Below, one piece after another: positions 1 through 11,800 of a stretch of DNA of 64,000 nt. Both the position numbers and the translations under genes were made by a program. This DNA is from Petrosia ficiformis (Eukaryota > Porifera > Demospongiae > Haplosclerida > Petrosiidae). The notes below the pieces were generated by a model. It was not told the origin of the DNA and ran no database searches. It saw only the letters and a program-made list of their open reading frames with translations. Location of the stretch: NCBI GenBank assembly GCA_947044365.1, contig OX345636.1, positions 4,794,001-4,858,000 on the forward strand, written 5' to 3'. Within the stretch, counting starts at the first letter, position 1. Every line of letters begins with the position of its first letter.

Positions 1-3000
1 GCAGTAATAGTGTGTGTGTGCGTGTGTGTGTGAGAAAGTGAGTATTGTAATAGTTGTTAATATCATAAAAATCCACAATGTTTTTACTGCAATCATCATT
101 GTTAGTTAAACACATTATAATATTTCCATTGTTGCTTTGACTTTAAAGGCATAATAATTATAAATCATAATAGGATGTAAGTTAGCTGTTATGAAATTAT
201 TATGTCCTATTATATGGTTACATGTGTATAAATTAAATGTCACTAACAAATACCTGTGTTTGCTGTTGACTATCTTGAAAATTCTGGTGTGCATGTTGTA
301 ACTGGACTTGTGTCTCCTGTAGCTGGGATTGTGTCTCTTGTAGTCTGTTATCTGATACTTGTAACTGGACTTGTGTCTCCTGTAGCTGGGATTCTGTCTC
401 ATCTAGCCGTTGTTGGGATTCAGTAAGTTGTTGAGACAGGATGCTGTTTTCTGCTTGCGAACTTCGATCTGATTTTCCATACATATTGGACAGGACTCCA
501 ACACTCACTTGTTTAGATTTAGGTATGTTTTGAGAGTTCCACACATCAGCCACAGTCCACACATCATTAATGTACACTATAGATAAATATATTGTTATTA
601 TATGGAGTAGTTACAAAATAAGTATAAATTATAATTACAATGTGTACATTCCAAGGCTTTGTCATGTGTGTCAATATGTGTACATATCATAAATTTGGAT
701 TTTAAGTATAATTATGTTTCTCCATTAGGAATGTAGCCAAATACCAATTTCATAAGGGTATTATAAGTCATCCGGTTGTGAGATATCTTATTATACCATG
801 TATGGTAAACTAAAACCTTTAGTCCAGTTTAATTATTGATAGGACACACATGAGCTCAATCCTTTCCTGAAAACTGATTAAGTATTCCTCTTATGTAAAC
901 TGAACAAGACAAACACTTGAGCAAGATACATGAGCCAAATAGCCATTAATTAATTAACCCTTCAAGCCATATAATTAACTGGGCATGTTTGTTTACATTC
1001 CTAAATTAATTAGGTGTGGGCAGAGCACTTTTAATTGCTAGTTTTCTGCTCTCATATTTTAGAAAATGCAAGATCCTTACTTACTTTGCTGGAAAAAAAG
1101 AGTTGTTAAGAAAGCCTTTGATGTAAAATATATGCTTTGCCATCAACAGAAAGAGAGCAAGTTGAGTGCTTGAATGTTTAGCCTACCTCTTTACTCTCCT
1201 TTATAACATACACATTGGAGAGAAGGCTTTCTAACAAAGCCATACAAACTAAAATTATGCTTCACTGTCAAAAAGCTGGAGTGCATCATTTGGATTTTGT
1301 TGATGCCCGAATCTCAACATATAGCGTAGTGGTGAGGCTGTAACTGTTGTAACAGACAGACATACACATAAACCAAGTACTATAACCATGGAACATGCGC
1401 ATATACATGCCAAGCATTAATTATGTAAATACTAATGCTCATATAACACATTTAAATATACATAGTACATGTACACATGTTTATATACCTACTAACTACA
1501 TACAAACCACAGACACTGATAACTAATTACTTAGCCATTCTTATAATAACTAATTACTAGTAGTTCAGGTCTAAGGAATGTAATTAACTGATGATACAAT
1601 ATGTATGCACAGAAACTTTGAAGTAATATTATACTTCATATCAGTACTTGAAACTATCAGTGAATCTACATGTACAACTATTAGATTATTATCTTGCATA
1701 TAAAATATACAGCTTCATTACTGTATGTCATATACTTCACTTTGAATGTTTGAACTCAAAATTAGTTGAGAGGTACATGTTTTCCATACCTACATAATTT
1801 ATATGTATTATACATAATTACACACACCAGATAATAGTTATGTTAGAAAGATCAGATATAGTTAATTATGAATTTAACATTGTTGTAAATTAAATTCATA
1901 AGTCATTAGTGTCATCATGTGATGTATTATTGTGTATACAATACATCACATGACATGATAATCATACCTAGTTCTACCATTACTGTGACATCACAACCTG
2001 TTATTGGAAGATCAGTATTATTAGATCGATTGTATTCTTTGTAGCCTCCAGTCACTATAATCCACACACACGATTTAGAGATGTAGTAAGTACTCATAGA
2101 GTGGTTAAATCTCTTTGTGACTGAGTCAGGCAGATTTATCTGAAGAGGTGAATAAATTTAAAATATGATTTAATAAAGTTCACATTCTTATTATATAGAC
2201 TATAATTAAGGAAGTGTACCGTTAACATAATTATTTTGTGTATCTTTCGCATTAATATTTCATAATTACCCGTATTACCCGTTCAGACTAATCAGATGAC
2301 AGAATCAAGGGATATAATGAGTCTAATATTTCAATATACATGTACAATAATACAATCAAATCAATTGATATGACACTCTTATGCAGCAAACATTGCTAAG
2401 CCACAACTATGTTGTGTGGCTAAGTGTATAGAGACATAAGGACTGGAGAGTTTCATTTACTCAGTGGCGTAGCAAGACCCTAATTGATACCTGGGCCTAA
2501 AAAAAAAAGAGAATCGGCACGCAAAGTGCGCCAAAAATTTTTACCAATTATTTATTCATGATGGGTGTGTCAATTAATAATAATTACATGAATAACGCAA
2601 CCAAGAAGTTAATAAACGGACAGTTCTAGTTATACTGCGACATCGTCAGGAACTTCGCCAAGAACTTGTACATGCAACTGTTATAAATCATCATTGGTGG
2701 TCCTGATATCATTACTTTCCAGCTGTATCACTGTTCATCAGTTTCATCACTATGGTGTAGCCTTTGTCGCTTAGAAGCAGAAGAATCTAACTGATTCACA
2801 TCTAAACAGTCAAAAATAGTCCTCTGTCTACCTTTACTTTGCTTCTGAGAGGCCATCACAAATATACAATCTTGACAAGTGTCGGAATATATATAATTGT
2901 TATTAATTTTAATAATAATCAGCATAATCAAAATTCGAATTTAATTAATTCTGATGCCTGGGCCCAGACCTGCTAGGCCCGGGTGTAGCTACGCCACTGC

Positions 3001-6000
3001 ATTTACTCCCTACAAGATGCTATCTTAGACTCTCCTCCTACTGATAACGAAGAGGATAGAGATATGGTACCCACACTAATGAAGAAAGAGTCATGATACA
3101 ATTTTAATAATTAATGAATATCTTCTTATATTAATGGCAAATAAATAGTGAATAAAAGGTTTGAACATACTTATGATCTGGTTGGTAAGAATAAGATATG
3201 TATATGTTATAAGTTAAATACATCCCTCCTGCCAGTGATGTAAGACCTGTTATATTCATCTGGAAAGCACAGTGCTTTCATGAAGCATCAAAAGTACGTG
3301 GGGTTCACCCACTGCACTTCTTCAGCTTCACTATCATATATGATGGAATATAATTATATAAAAGGTCCTTTACAGGAGGGATATATCCCATAGTTATAAC
3401 AATGTATTACATGTGTCATGTTATGTACATTACCTGATACCAGATTAACTTAGATAAATCTATAATCCAGCAGTCACTGATTGGGTCTCTATTATAATCT
3501 AGTCCTCCTATTACTATTAAATGAGACATCACTTTTTCATTTGATGATATAGTATTAATTATAGCACTGGCATGAGAACTTCTCCCTTCAGGCCACTTTA
3601 CTCTAGAATCACATGATTTTACTACTTTCTGAAAATCCTATAGTATTAGTAATACACTATGTTAAAATATTAAGTATGGGATTTACATGCACTGAGTGTG
3701 TGTGTGTGTGTGTGTGTGTGTGCATAAGTATTGTTATAATAATTATTGTTACCAAAAACAATATATATTGGGAAAACAGTATCCCTATGATTGCTTTGTG
3801 GTGTCCAGCATTCAGTAATCATCGCTGACTTCATCATGCCTGAAACATAACAGCTTATTGTTTTCATTATCCACTTTACCTTTTTTAAAAGACCTTGTAG
3901 AACTTTAGAGATATATTTCAGGTAGAATAGCTAGCTATTAGTTCCAGTTTCTATGTAAGCTACAAACAACTATCTTTCTGTAGAGCTCGAGTGTGCGTTC
4001 TGTTACGCACCATTCCCATTAACCCTTTTAACGCACTGGGGGTGTGTATACAAATTGTTCACCCACGCGGAAAGTGTGTTGAGGTCAGCAGTTCACTGAA
4101 GGTCACTGACTTTGTTTGCTCTTTATTATTTGAGAAAGGACTTTGAAAGGCTAAAATGTTTATTGGAGGCTTTCTAGAGCGTAGATTCAATGATTGTTGC
4201 TGGTCTAGACGCTATATCTTTACCTGAGTATGCAGTAAATAAGAGCGTTTCAGTCCGTCTTTCATCTGGACTATATCTTACTACTGTGACCATTCTTTTG
4301 GAGTTTGAGGTAAGTAGATAATATAGTTTAGTGTAAATATCATAATAAAAGTGTACTTTAGTGATACAAATGCCGTGAATGCAGAGTAAAATGAGTATTA
4401 TGATTATGGTAACTTGTGACATGAAGATAGATTTGAAAATGAAGTGATGTATGTATATTATATAGCTATAAAGATTACAGGTATCTTTTCGGGTTTACTG
4501 TAGTATGGTGCAGTTCAAAACATGGTGCTACACATAATGCAACTCCACATTTTTGACACATATAAATAGTCATTTTTCTTTTTCCCTTTTTCCTATCACT
4601 ACATACGCTGCAGTCCAATTGATGTTGTTTTCCTTGCTCTGGGATCTTGGACGGAAAGTGCCTTTCAGTGAGTCTGGAAGCAGGAGGTGCAGATGTTCGC
4701 TGTGTTGGTATATCATTGAAGTAAATGCCTGCTTTCAATAATAAATCTTTTGACAGGTTGATCCTAAATTGCTCATGTGTAAGGTAACGCTCTTGTTTCG
4801 ATTGTCGATACATTATGTACGCATTTACGATACTCAGATCTAACAGGTGAAAAGCTACTCTTTTCCACCATTTTACCGATCTATGGGCGAAACCATAGTA
4901 GGACAAAAGCTGATCACTTTTGTCCACTCCACCCATATAGCTATTGTACTCCTCTACCATTTTAGGCTTCTCTATCTCCTCCTGTCAACCAGTTGCATGT
5001 TTGGTTCGGCGCCTCTTACTAACCATATCATCATTATGTATAGTACTTATCATAGTTACTAAGCGTTTGTCCATCCATTGTAAAGCAATCAAGTTATTCC
5101 CCAAGTTCTTGCTTCTAACTTCTCCTTTGTCAATTTTTTTGTCCTTCATCCATTCTTTCGGTATCCCCTTTCTGTTCACCTTCACAGTACCACAAGCTTC
5201 ATAACCAAGTTCTTTTAATTTTGTATATAATGTAGGGTTGGAATAATAGTTGTCGGTATATACGTGATGTCCCTTGTTTTCTGATCCTTGTAGGAGCCGG
5301 AACACAGTAGCATCTATAACACTACTACAACTGGTATCCAGTGATCATTCCTTGCCTATAGTATAGTAAGTAAAACAGTACACAGGTGTATTGTAGTAGG
5401 TAAAACAGTACATGTATGAATGTAATATTTATGTGATTTCACTAACCTGTATACAATATCCAACTGTATGTGTACCCAGTTGTAGAATCTGCCAGTACGT
5501 ATGCTTTCAACCCCCATTTCGTTGGTTTTTTAGGCATGTACTGTATAAAGGATATGCGTCCCTTGAAACCAATCATGTGCTCATCAATAGACAGCTCCCT
5601 TCCCAAATTGTAGTTACATTTAAAATTTTGTAAAAGTTTCTCCAACATAGGGCGCACTTTATATAGGGCATCATAACCAGTTTCACCTTTTTTGGGCATT
5701 ATTTCGCTATTGTTCAAGTGTAAAAATTTGAGAATACAAGAAAACCAGTCTCGGGACATAATTTGGGAGAATGTGTTTGAACTAAATGGCCAGGAGGTAA
5801 CCCAATAGTCATCCAATCTAGGGTAGTGTATAACTCCCATTACTATTACCATAGCAAAAAACTTCATAAGTTCAATGGATGTGAATGGTTTCTTTTTCCA
5901 CTCATTTACCCTTGACCTAGGTGGAGGAGATTCCTTCTCAAAAAACTGTGTGGCATATAGATTTGTCTGGTCAACAATCAAGTCCACAATATCGTCGGTC

Positions 6001-6152
6001 ACAAGCAATTCAAAGAATTCTAATGGAGTTTTATTGGTCATATCATTACAGCAGCCAGATGACCAGTTGACTTCTTGGATGTCTATCCCATTTTGTTCTT
6101 TGTCAACATTACCATTATCATCACCATCACCACCACTATCATCATCATCATT

Positions 6153-6190
<38 letters not shown>

Positions 6191-8038
6191 TACTGTTTAT
6201 TTCACTATCATTATCGATTTCATCTCCCATTCTTGTAAGCAATTCATCTTCATCTATATAACCATCAAAGTCATCATCACTGTCTCCATCACTGTCCATC
6301 ATAAAATGTATTACATCACTGATATTGAATTTCTTTGCCATTATATATAATAATATAATAAAAACAACCACAAGAAATAGTTTACACAGTAACCACAAGA
6401 AAAGACTGCTGCTATAATAATATTTTTACACCTGGTCATTATATAATGACCACCGAGCATTCAGGAAGTCGCGCGCAGTCATTATATAATGACAGTCGCG
6501 TTAAAAGGGTTAATAGACCGAGCCCTGACGCAACTTCCTTAACTATTTATACAATGCATATTTGCATGTGACACAAGAACATATGTATATATATATATAT
6601 ATATATATAAACAAACATCGAACACATGTGAAAGCAATCATACAGATGGCACTATGACCCATAATTTTAACTATGATTATGAAGAATAATTAAATAAAAT
6701 TTATAACAACAGGCGCAGTTTACACGCTGTTTATAGTATAGTATAGTACAGTACAGTACAGTACAGTACAGTACAGTACAGTATGTAATAGTTAAAGCAC
6801 CATGTGCCACTGTAGCTAATCAGTTAATGACACTAAATGTCAGCACCATATCTCAGTATAGTATAACATGATATAAAATAATATTATTGTTCCTTGTCAT
6901 TTGCAAATAGATCATTCCAATTACCAACTGCTTCAAGATTACCAGAAATCATGATTACCATACCCTTTCTCCTGTGGTTCACAGCCAGGGTAATTAAAGT
7001 CAATAATAATAATTTATTCATAATTCACTCATTATTACTACTACAATAATAATTATATACACAACAACTCACTATTGTATCTTGAAAACAAGTGAATAGA
7101 AAAAGATCATTAACACAATGTTTACCAGTCTCATCAATAGTAGTTCCTCCAAATATTACACCTCTATTACCTGGAAGTGCATTGAGAGTGAAGAAGCCAC
7201 ATGGAGGTGGACGAGTACCTGTTATGACAGGTAATTTCCATTGACCTGAAGATAATACATGATGTCATTATGATATAATATTATAATGTGAGTCATGTAA
7301 TACCTGGTGAAGAGGAAACACACATAATGTGTGCTTCATTTGTGTAGCAAATATGTGGATAGTCAGGATGAGGAACATATTGAGACAGAGTTTGTTTGGT
7401 AGTTGGTATTGGTCCAAATCCTCCAAAAAGTAAGAAATTATCTTCTCCATTTGTACTGTATGACATCATTCCACAGCCATGTTTTCTCATTGGTTCATTA
7501 TCAGGAGTAATACTGACAATCTCTTCCCATTTATTAGTAAGAGAATTTAGTTCCAATAAGTTATTGTGAAAACAGTCACCAACTTTACAGCATCCTCCAA
7601 AGTAGTACATCCTGTCTTCTAGGTTAGTACAAGCGTAGTTTATCACTCCAGCAGGTGGATTTCCAGTAGTTAGTTTCCTCTCCCACTGAAATGTAGGTAA
7701 ATGGAATATATTGACACATGATGTGATCTGTCTCTTATCTTCATTATCATGTATCATAGGGAGATTGTTCTGCCTACCTCCCCAGCAATATATATTATCT
7801 TTTATGACCATAGAGGAGTGCCAAGTCACCTTTAGTAACTTATATCCACCTAGATAATAAACAAGTTTTGATACATGATTGTATTAAAATAACAAGTAAA
7901 ATGCATGATACAAATATTATCAACACAAACATACATCTTTCACTATAACAATTGTATCTATACTTTCAAAAGATATAAATATGTACTATCCTTATTTATC
8001 TGATGTTTGTAAGAGATTTATAACTCACCTGAAGCCAT
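1..8038 (-). CDS. Kelch-coiled coil-(kinase) gene, copy A, 3' part beyond the window
   Basis: Six exons read on the minus strand, all with GT-AG borders: 8038-8029 (MASG start), 7849-7304, 7245-7073, 3637-3434, 2139-1968 and 576-254. Lengths and phases match copy C (10, 546, 173, 204, 172 nt, then the coiled-coil exon of 323 versus 335). Exons 2-5 encode kelch repeats, seen as paired Gly motifs such as YCWGG, YYFGG, LLFGG and VIGG followed by spaced Trp/Tyr. Exon 6 encodes a Gln/Glu-rich coiled coil (SQLQETQVQLQ repeats). The frame is open throughout. Base 1 matches the copy C intron just upstream of its kinase exon, so a kinase exon is expected immediately outside the window. The long intron 3 (7072-3638) carries a piggyBac insertion. 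Function is unknown; kelch propellers usually bind partner proteins. The start is chosen because the 10-nt first exon and its splice phase are shared with copy C. Confidence 0.85.
2462..2999. mobile_element. Short hAT-like element with 8-bp target duplication
   Basis: The ends are CAGTGGCGTAGC on the left and its inverse on the right. The 8-bp sequence catttact flanks both sides (2454-2461 and 3000-3007). Ends and duplication length are those of hAT transposons. Inside, a minus-strand ORF at 2728-2931 contains a short Lys/Arg/Gln-rich stretch (from MASQKQSKGRQRT) that may be the remains of a transposase N-terminus; no catalytic domain is left. It lies in intron 4 of kelch gene A. Confidence 0.85.
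3697..3722. repeat. GT dinucleotide run
   Basis: An uninterrupted (TG)n run next to the exon 4 acceptor region of gene A. It produces a spurious poly-Cys/Val or poly-Thr/His reading frame on either strand. Confidence 0.8.
4475..6341 (-). pseudogene. piggyBac transposase, broken by two TGA stops
   Basis: The product starts at 6341 (MAKKFNISD). It has an acidic N-terminus with a long Asp run from an ATC/TCA repeat (about 6125-6190), then the DDE_Tnp_1_7 core. The catalytic Asp motifs are visible: IDEHMIGFKGR, YTDNYYSN and GGVDKSDQ. A C-terminal Cys-rich zinc domain follows (CSVCSDR, then CQKC and CVAPC). The exon 1 donor lies near 5446 and exon 2 begins near 5357. In-frame TGA codons interrupt the second exon at 5347-5345 and 4987-4985. 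Homology continues in the same frame after each, so these look like point mutations, possibly CGA to TGA. The copy is probably inactive. Confidence 0.85.
6434..6493. repeat. Duplicated perfect palindrome in the piggyBac end
   Basis: The palindrome GTCATTATATAATGAC occurs twice, at 6435-6450 (18 bp counting the flanking g/c) and 6478-6493, inside the end of the piggyBac element nearest the transposase start. It may be a transposase binding site or promoter element; this is an inference. Confidence 0.6.
6733..6783. repeat. CAGTA pentanucleotide microsatellite
   Basis: About ten copies of a five-base unit (tatag grading into tacag) in intron 3 of gene A. The homologous intron of gene C holds the large TATGG array, so both probably grew from the same seed. 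Confidence 0.75.
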
Positions 8039-8304
8039 TATCCACTAGAAAGAACTACACCCCTTGCTAAGTATCACATGATGTCATGTGACCAACATAT
8101 TGTAATCATGAATATAATCTGGAGCCAAGAATGTAATTATTGAATGTTGCATTGGGTGTGAGTCATAGACCACCCACCCCCCCACTCCTTATCACTTTAA
8201 GGAAATATTAGTTGGTCTTTTGTGACATATTAGCTGCAAACTTCAATTTACAATTAAATATTTACTAAACAGTATCAATCTCAGAGATCATTATTATCTG
8301 AAGT

Positions 8305-8355
8305 TACTATAATGTTGTCTTTATTATGCCAGCTCATTTGAGAGATCATCCAATG
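8305..8355. other. Upstream segment shared with gene C
   Basis: The stretch GTCTTTATTATGCCAGC to agagatcat resembles 61555-61595 upstream of gene C, so the kelch-kinase duplication included 5' flanking DNA. Its last nine bases are the left target duplication of the large MULE element. Confidence 0.6.
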
Positions 8356-8890
8356 ACTGTCGTGAAGTTAGCGACTTATTCACAGCGACACATTCCAAAG
8401 ACTGCAAAAGTACCGCCCATCAAACATTCTTGTGGGTGTTGTATGAATTTGATATTCAGGTGGAGCTGCAGATATCGCAGCGCTGTTTGGAGCCTGCTAT
8501 CAGCCAGCTTATTTACTAAGTATGTGTGAAGGTAAGTTCAGGTCACCTTTCAGCAAGTTTCAGTAGAGCACACTACTATTTTATATCTCCTCTAATCAGT
8601 CTACATCATGGTTAGTTTATACAATAAATTTTATTACTAAGAAAAGTTAATCAAATATTGTATAATAATTAAAATAACATTGTAACCTGCAATGTTGTTA
8701 ACACACTGCACCATGATAAATACATTCAGGCTCCAAGAAAAAAATTAATATGTATGCACAATTGATGAAGAGATATTTTCATAGAAACATAGATATCACA
8801 ATTGATGAAAAGATTAATGAGGTAGTGTACAATATAATATATAGTAGACACATAGTTAATAAGCACACAGTATCCATGTAATTATCTTTT

Positions 8891-11800
8891 GTAATGCTAG
8901 ACCCCGAATGAAGACTTTAGTAAAGTGGAAGAGGCGAAAAAACAAACTATTGACAGCACCACTAGTAAATACATTCAAAAATAATGTATTGTTCATCATT
9001 ATCAATAATACACTTCTGTAGGAAGTTGCATTAGAAACACTGCAGAAAGAGTAAGTTATAACTAAAGTCCTTCGTATAATACCAAGCAGAAATAATATTG
9101 TTCTTCTATATAAACCCTGCAACGGAGAATAATATTGATAATAGTGTAATCAATCATGATGTTACACCTTTATTTTGTATATGCAGAGAACCCCATGATG
9201 AAACAAGGTAATTAAAAACTCAAAATTAAATGTAATGTACATTATATTGTTTTATAAACAGAGCAATGGTGATGTGTGACTACTGTGGTAATTTCTACCA
9301 CACAGAATGTATTGGAATTGACAGTTGTAGCATTATGGCAATAAGAACGTACAAGTGTCAATTGTGTTTAATTAATGGTAACACTGATCTTCTGTATGAA
9401 GAAGGTAGTATATACTTTAGATATCCAAAAAATACATTTACTGGTTAATCAACTATATATTATAAAAAGCAATGGAAAGGCTACAGAAGTTGTTAGTTTG
9501 TGATACAGGAAGAGAAGTGAGATTGTACTTATAATTAACCGCATCATATACCATTATCCATAATGTTTACACCATTGAAGGGTGAACATACTTTGATGGA
9601 GCTACCAAGTTTACTTTCATCACCTGTGATTTGGGCAGAAAATCAACTGGAAGTAAATTAATTGTATTAAATTTAACGGACTATACATAACTCATTACAC
9701 AGGACAACACTAATCATGATGACAGTGATACATCACAGTGCTTCTTTTTTGCATCAGTCCCTATGTCTACTACATTAAACATGAATCACACAGTTTGGAC
9801 TGAAATACAAACTGGTAGATACCATGATGCTATATTAGACATATTATGTCAATGCAACCCTTACTGCTGTTGTGTGTTCAATCACAAATGGACCAAACAG
9901 AATAAATCTAGAAAGTCAACTCCAGTTAGCTTTCACTGTCGTGGTTCATGCAAATTTGATGACTGTCCTGTCCGATTCTGTGTCGAAATCAACAACCAAG
10001 ATTTATCCAAACAGTTCGAAGTGCTCGTAACATTTACATCTAATTTAGTTAAGCACAAAAGAAGTGAAAGGAGATCTAGACATGTTACTGGACAAAAAAG
10101 GGAGGACATGGAAAAATTACTAAGCCAGCAGTCTCCATCAACTGTTTATAATAAGAAGTTTGCAAGTTTGACTCCTACTGAACTAGAATGTGGCAAAAGA
10201 GACAAGGTTGGAAGTAGCGAATATGTACTTCGAAAAATATCTTCTGAAGGTCGAAAAAAATTGTTTCCTCATTTTGATTTAATAACATCCCTCTCCACTT
10301 TAAGAGAGACTTTAAGTAACCGAACAACTGTAAAATCTTTACAGGGATATATACAGCGAATCAATTGTTTTCCATTTAGTGTTAGCTGCTTTACAGAAGA
10401 AGGAGTCAGGATTTACCATCACTTAGGAAGGTCACAAAATTTATTCTGTGATGCAACTGGGACATTAAAAGGAACCCAGTACGAGGGTGATACACCCTTA
10501 TATTACTCTCTAGTGATCAAGCATCCATGTGGTGGTGCTCCTGTAGCCATAGCAGAATTCATAGATGCAGAGCATTCTGTCTTAGCTATTTCACATTTCA
10601 TAGAGTCTTTTAGGCGGGCAGAAGCCTGCATCTATGGATATAAAAATGTAATCACTCCAAAACATGTTGTTATTGATAGAAGTCTTGTACTGCTTCTCAG
10701 TTTTCTGAGAGTTTATAACTTTGAGACAGTCTCTGACTACTTACATCGATGCTTTCGTGTTGTCATGGGATGTGCTGAAGATCCTGATGATTTTTAATAA
10801 ACTGTTTGTACATGCTTGTATAAGCCATGTTATGAACAGTGCTAAAAGTGACTTGAGGAAACAGTTGTAAGTATTTCAATCAGTCAGTTGTCATTCATTG
10901 TAGCTGTTGTATGTATAACAATTATTATATTGCCTGTAGCACATTTTCATATTTCTAATCTGTTCTTTCCTGTATATAATGTACAGCACAGCTACAGATA
11001 TACAATGTTTACATTTTCAACACTAGTAAATGCTTGGAGTCTTGAGAGCGTTATTCAGTCTCTTTGTGACATTATTATAGTTTTCTGTTCAAAAACAGTA
11101 AACAAGTCAGTGGAAGAAGCTTTTCAGAGGTTGTCTGATAAGTTCTCTCATCTTGGAGAAACTGATGTTGAGTTTGTGACAAAAGCGGTAGATCAATTAC
11201 AGGATGAAGATGATGACATCAATGATGATCTACCGGAGTCAGAAGAAAAATTAATTTACTCTTCTTCACAGAAGCCATTTCTACCATACCTTATGGAGCG
11301 AACAAAAGATGTCACAACATGTAATAGCAAATCTTTCCCAACTAATTCAATGTTTCAACCACGATTTATTGAAACTTTGAAAAAGAAGTGGCTGTCTATG
11401 TTACCTTTTTGGACAAACATCTTAAGAGGTGGAGTTCTATAAGATACATTGCATGTATGAACACATTTCTATATTAGGTGATCCAGCTCGATATAGGAAC
11501 TGGGGAAAAGCAGTAAAAGACTGTCAAAGTACCTTAATTGAGGCATGTCCATAAGCTTAGTACAATTCAAATAAAATTGCCTGCTTTTCGTCTAATTATA
11601 GGTTTCACTTGATGCAACAGAGCGCACAGCTGGTACAATTGAAGCCTGGAACTTCATTGTGAAGTGCACTGACCATTCGAAACATCGATTAAGACCGGAT
11701 CTATTCATAAAACAACATTATGAAATTCTTATTGGACGTCAAATGTCCTTTGTTGATACAATTAACAAGCGTGACTATTGCAAAATAAAGGTACATAATT

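Larger units (their letters stand above)
4019..6513 (-). mobile_element. piggyBac transposon with TTAA duplication
   Basis: TTAA occurs at both ends (4019-4022 and 6510-6513). Directly inside lie perfect 12-bp inverted ends, CCCTTTTAACGC and its inverse. The length (about 2.5 kb), the TTAA target and the encoded transposase all fit piggyBac. The element sits inside repeat X, within intron 3 of gene A, with its gene on the same strand as gene A. Confidence 0.95.
3774..6655. mobile_element. Repeat X copy a, split by a piggyBac insertion
   Basis: The flanks of the piggyBac element (3774-4018 and 6514-6655) join into one repeat that also occurs at 37107-40617 (interrupted), 51935-52230 and, in part, 47735-47900. 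The ends are inverted: TATCCCTATGATTGCTTT on one side and AAAGCAATCATACAGAT on the other. The body contains an AT microsatellite and a conserved GTAGTTAAGGAAGTTG-like core. No coding capacity is seen. It appears to be a short non-autonomous DNA transposon; its class is not identified. Confidence 0.6.

Noticed and set aside
5875..6350. Plus-strand Ser- or Ile-rich frames
   Set aside because: They are the antisense of the Asp-coding trinucleotide run in the piggyBac transposase.
6890..7000. Possible extra kelch exon between exons 3 and 4 of gene A
   Set aside because: The minus-strand frame has no consistent splice sites and is not preserved in the matching part of copy C near 59600-59680. Exons 3 and 4 join in phase without it.
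8326..8529. Plus-strand frame starting at 8326
   Set aside because: It runs across the target duplication into the inverted end of the MULE element, so it is not a host gene; there is no domain.
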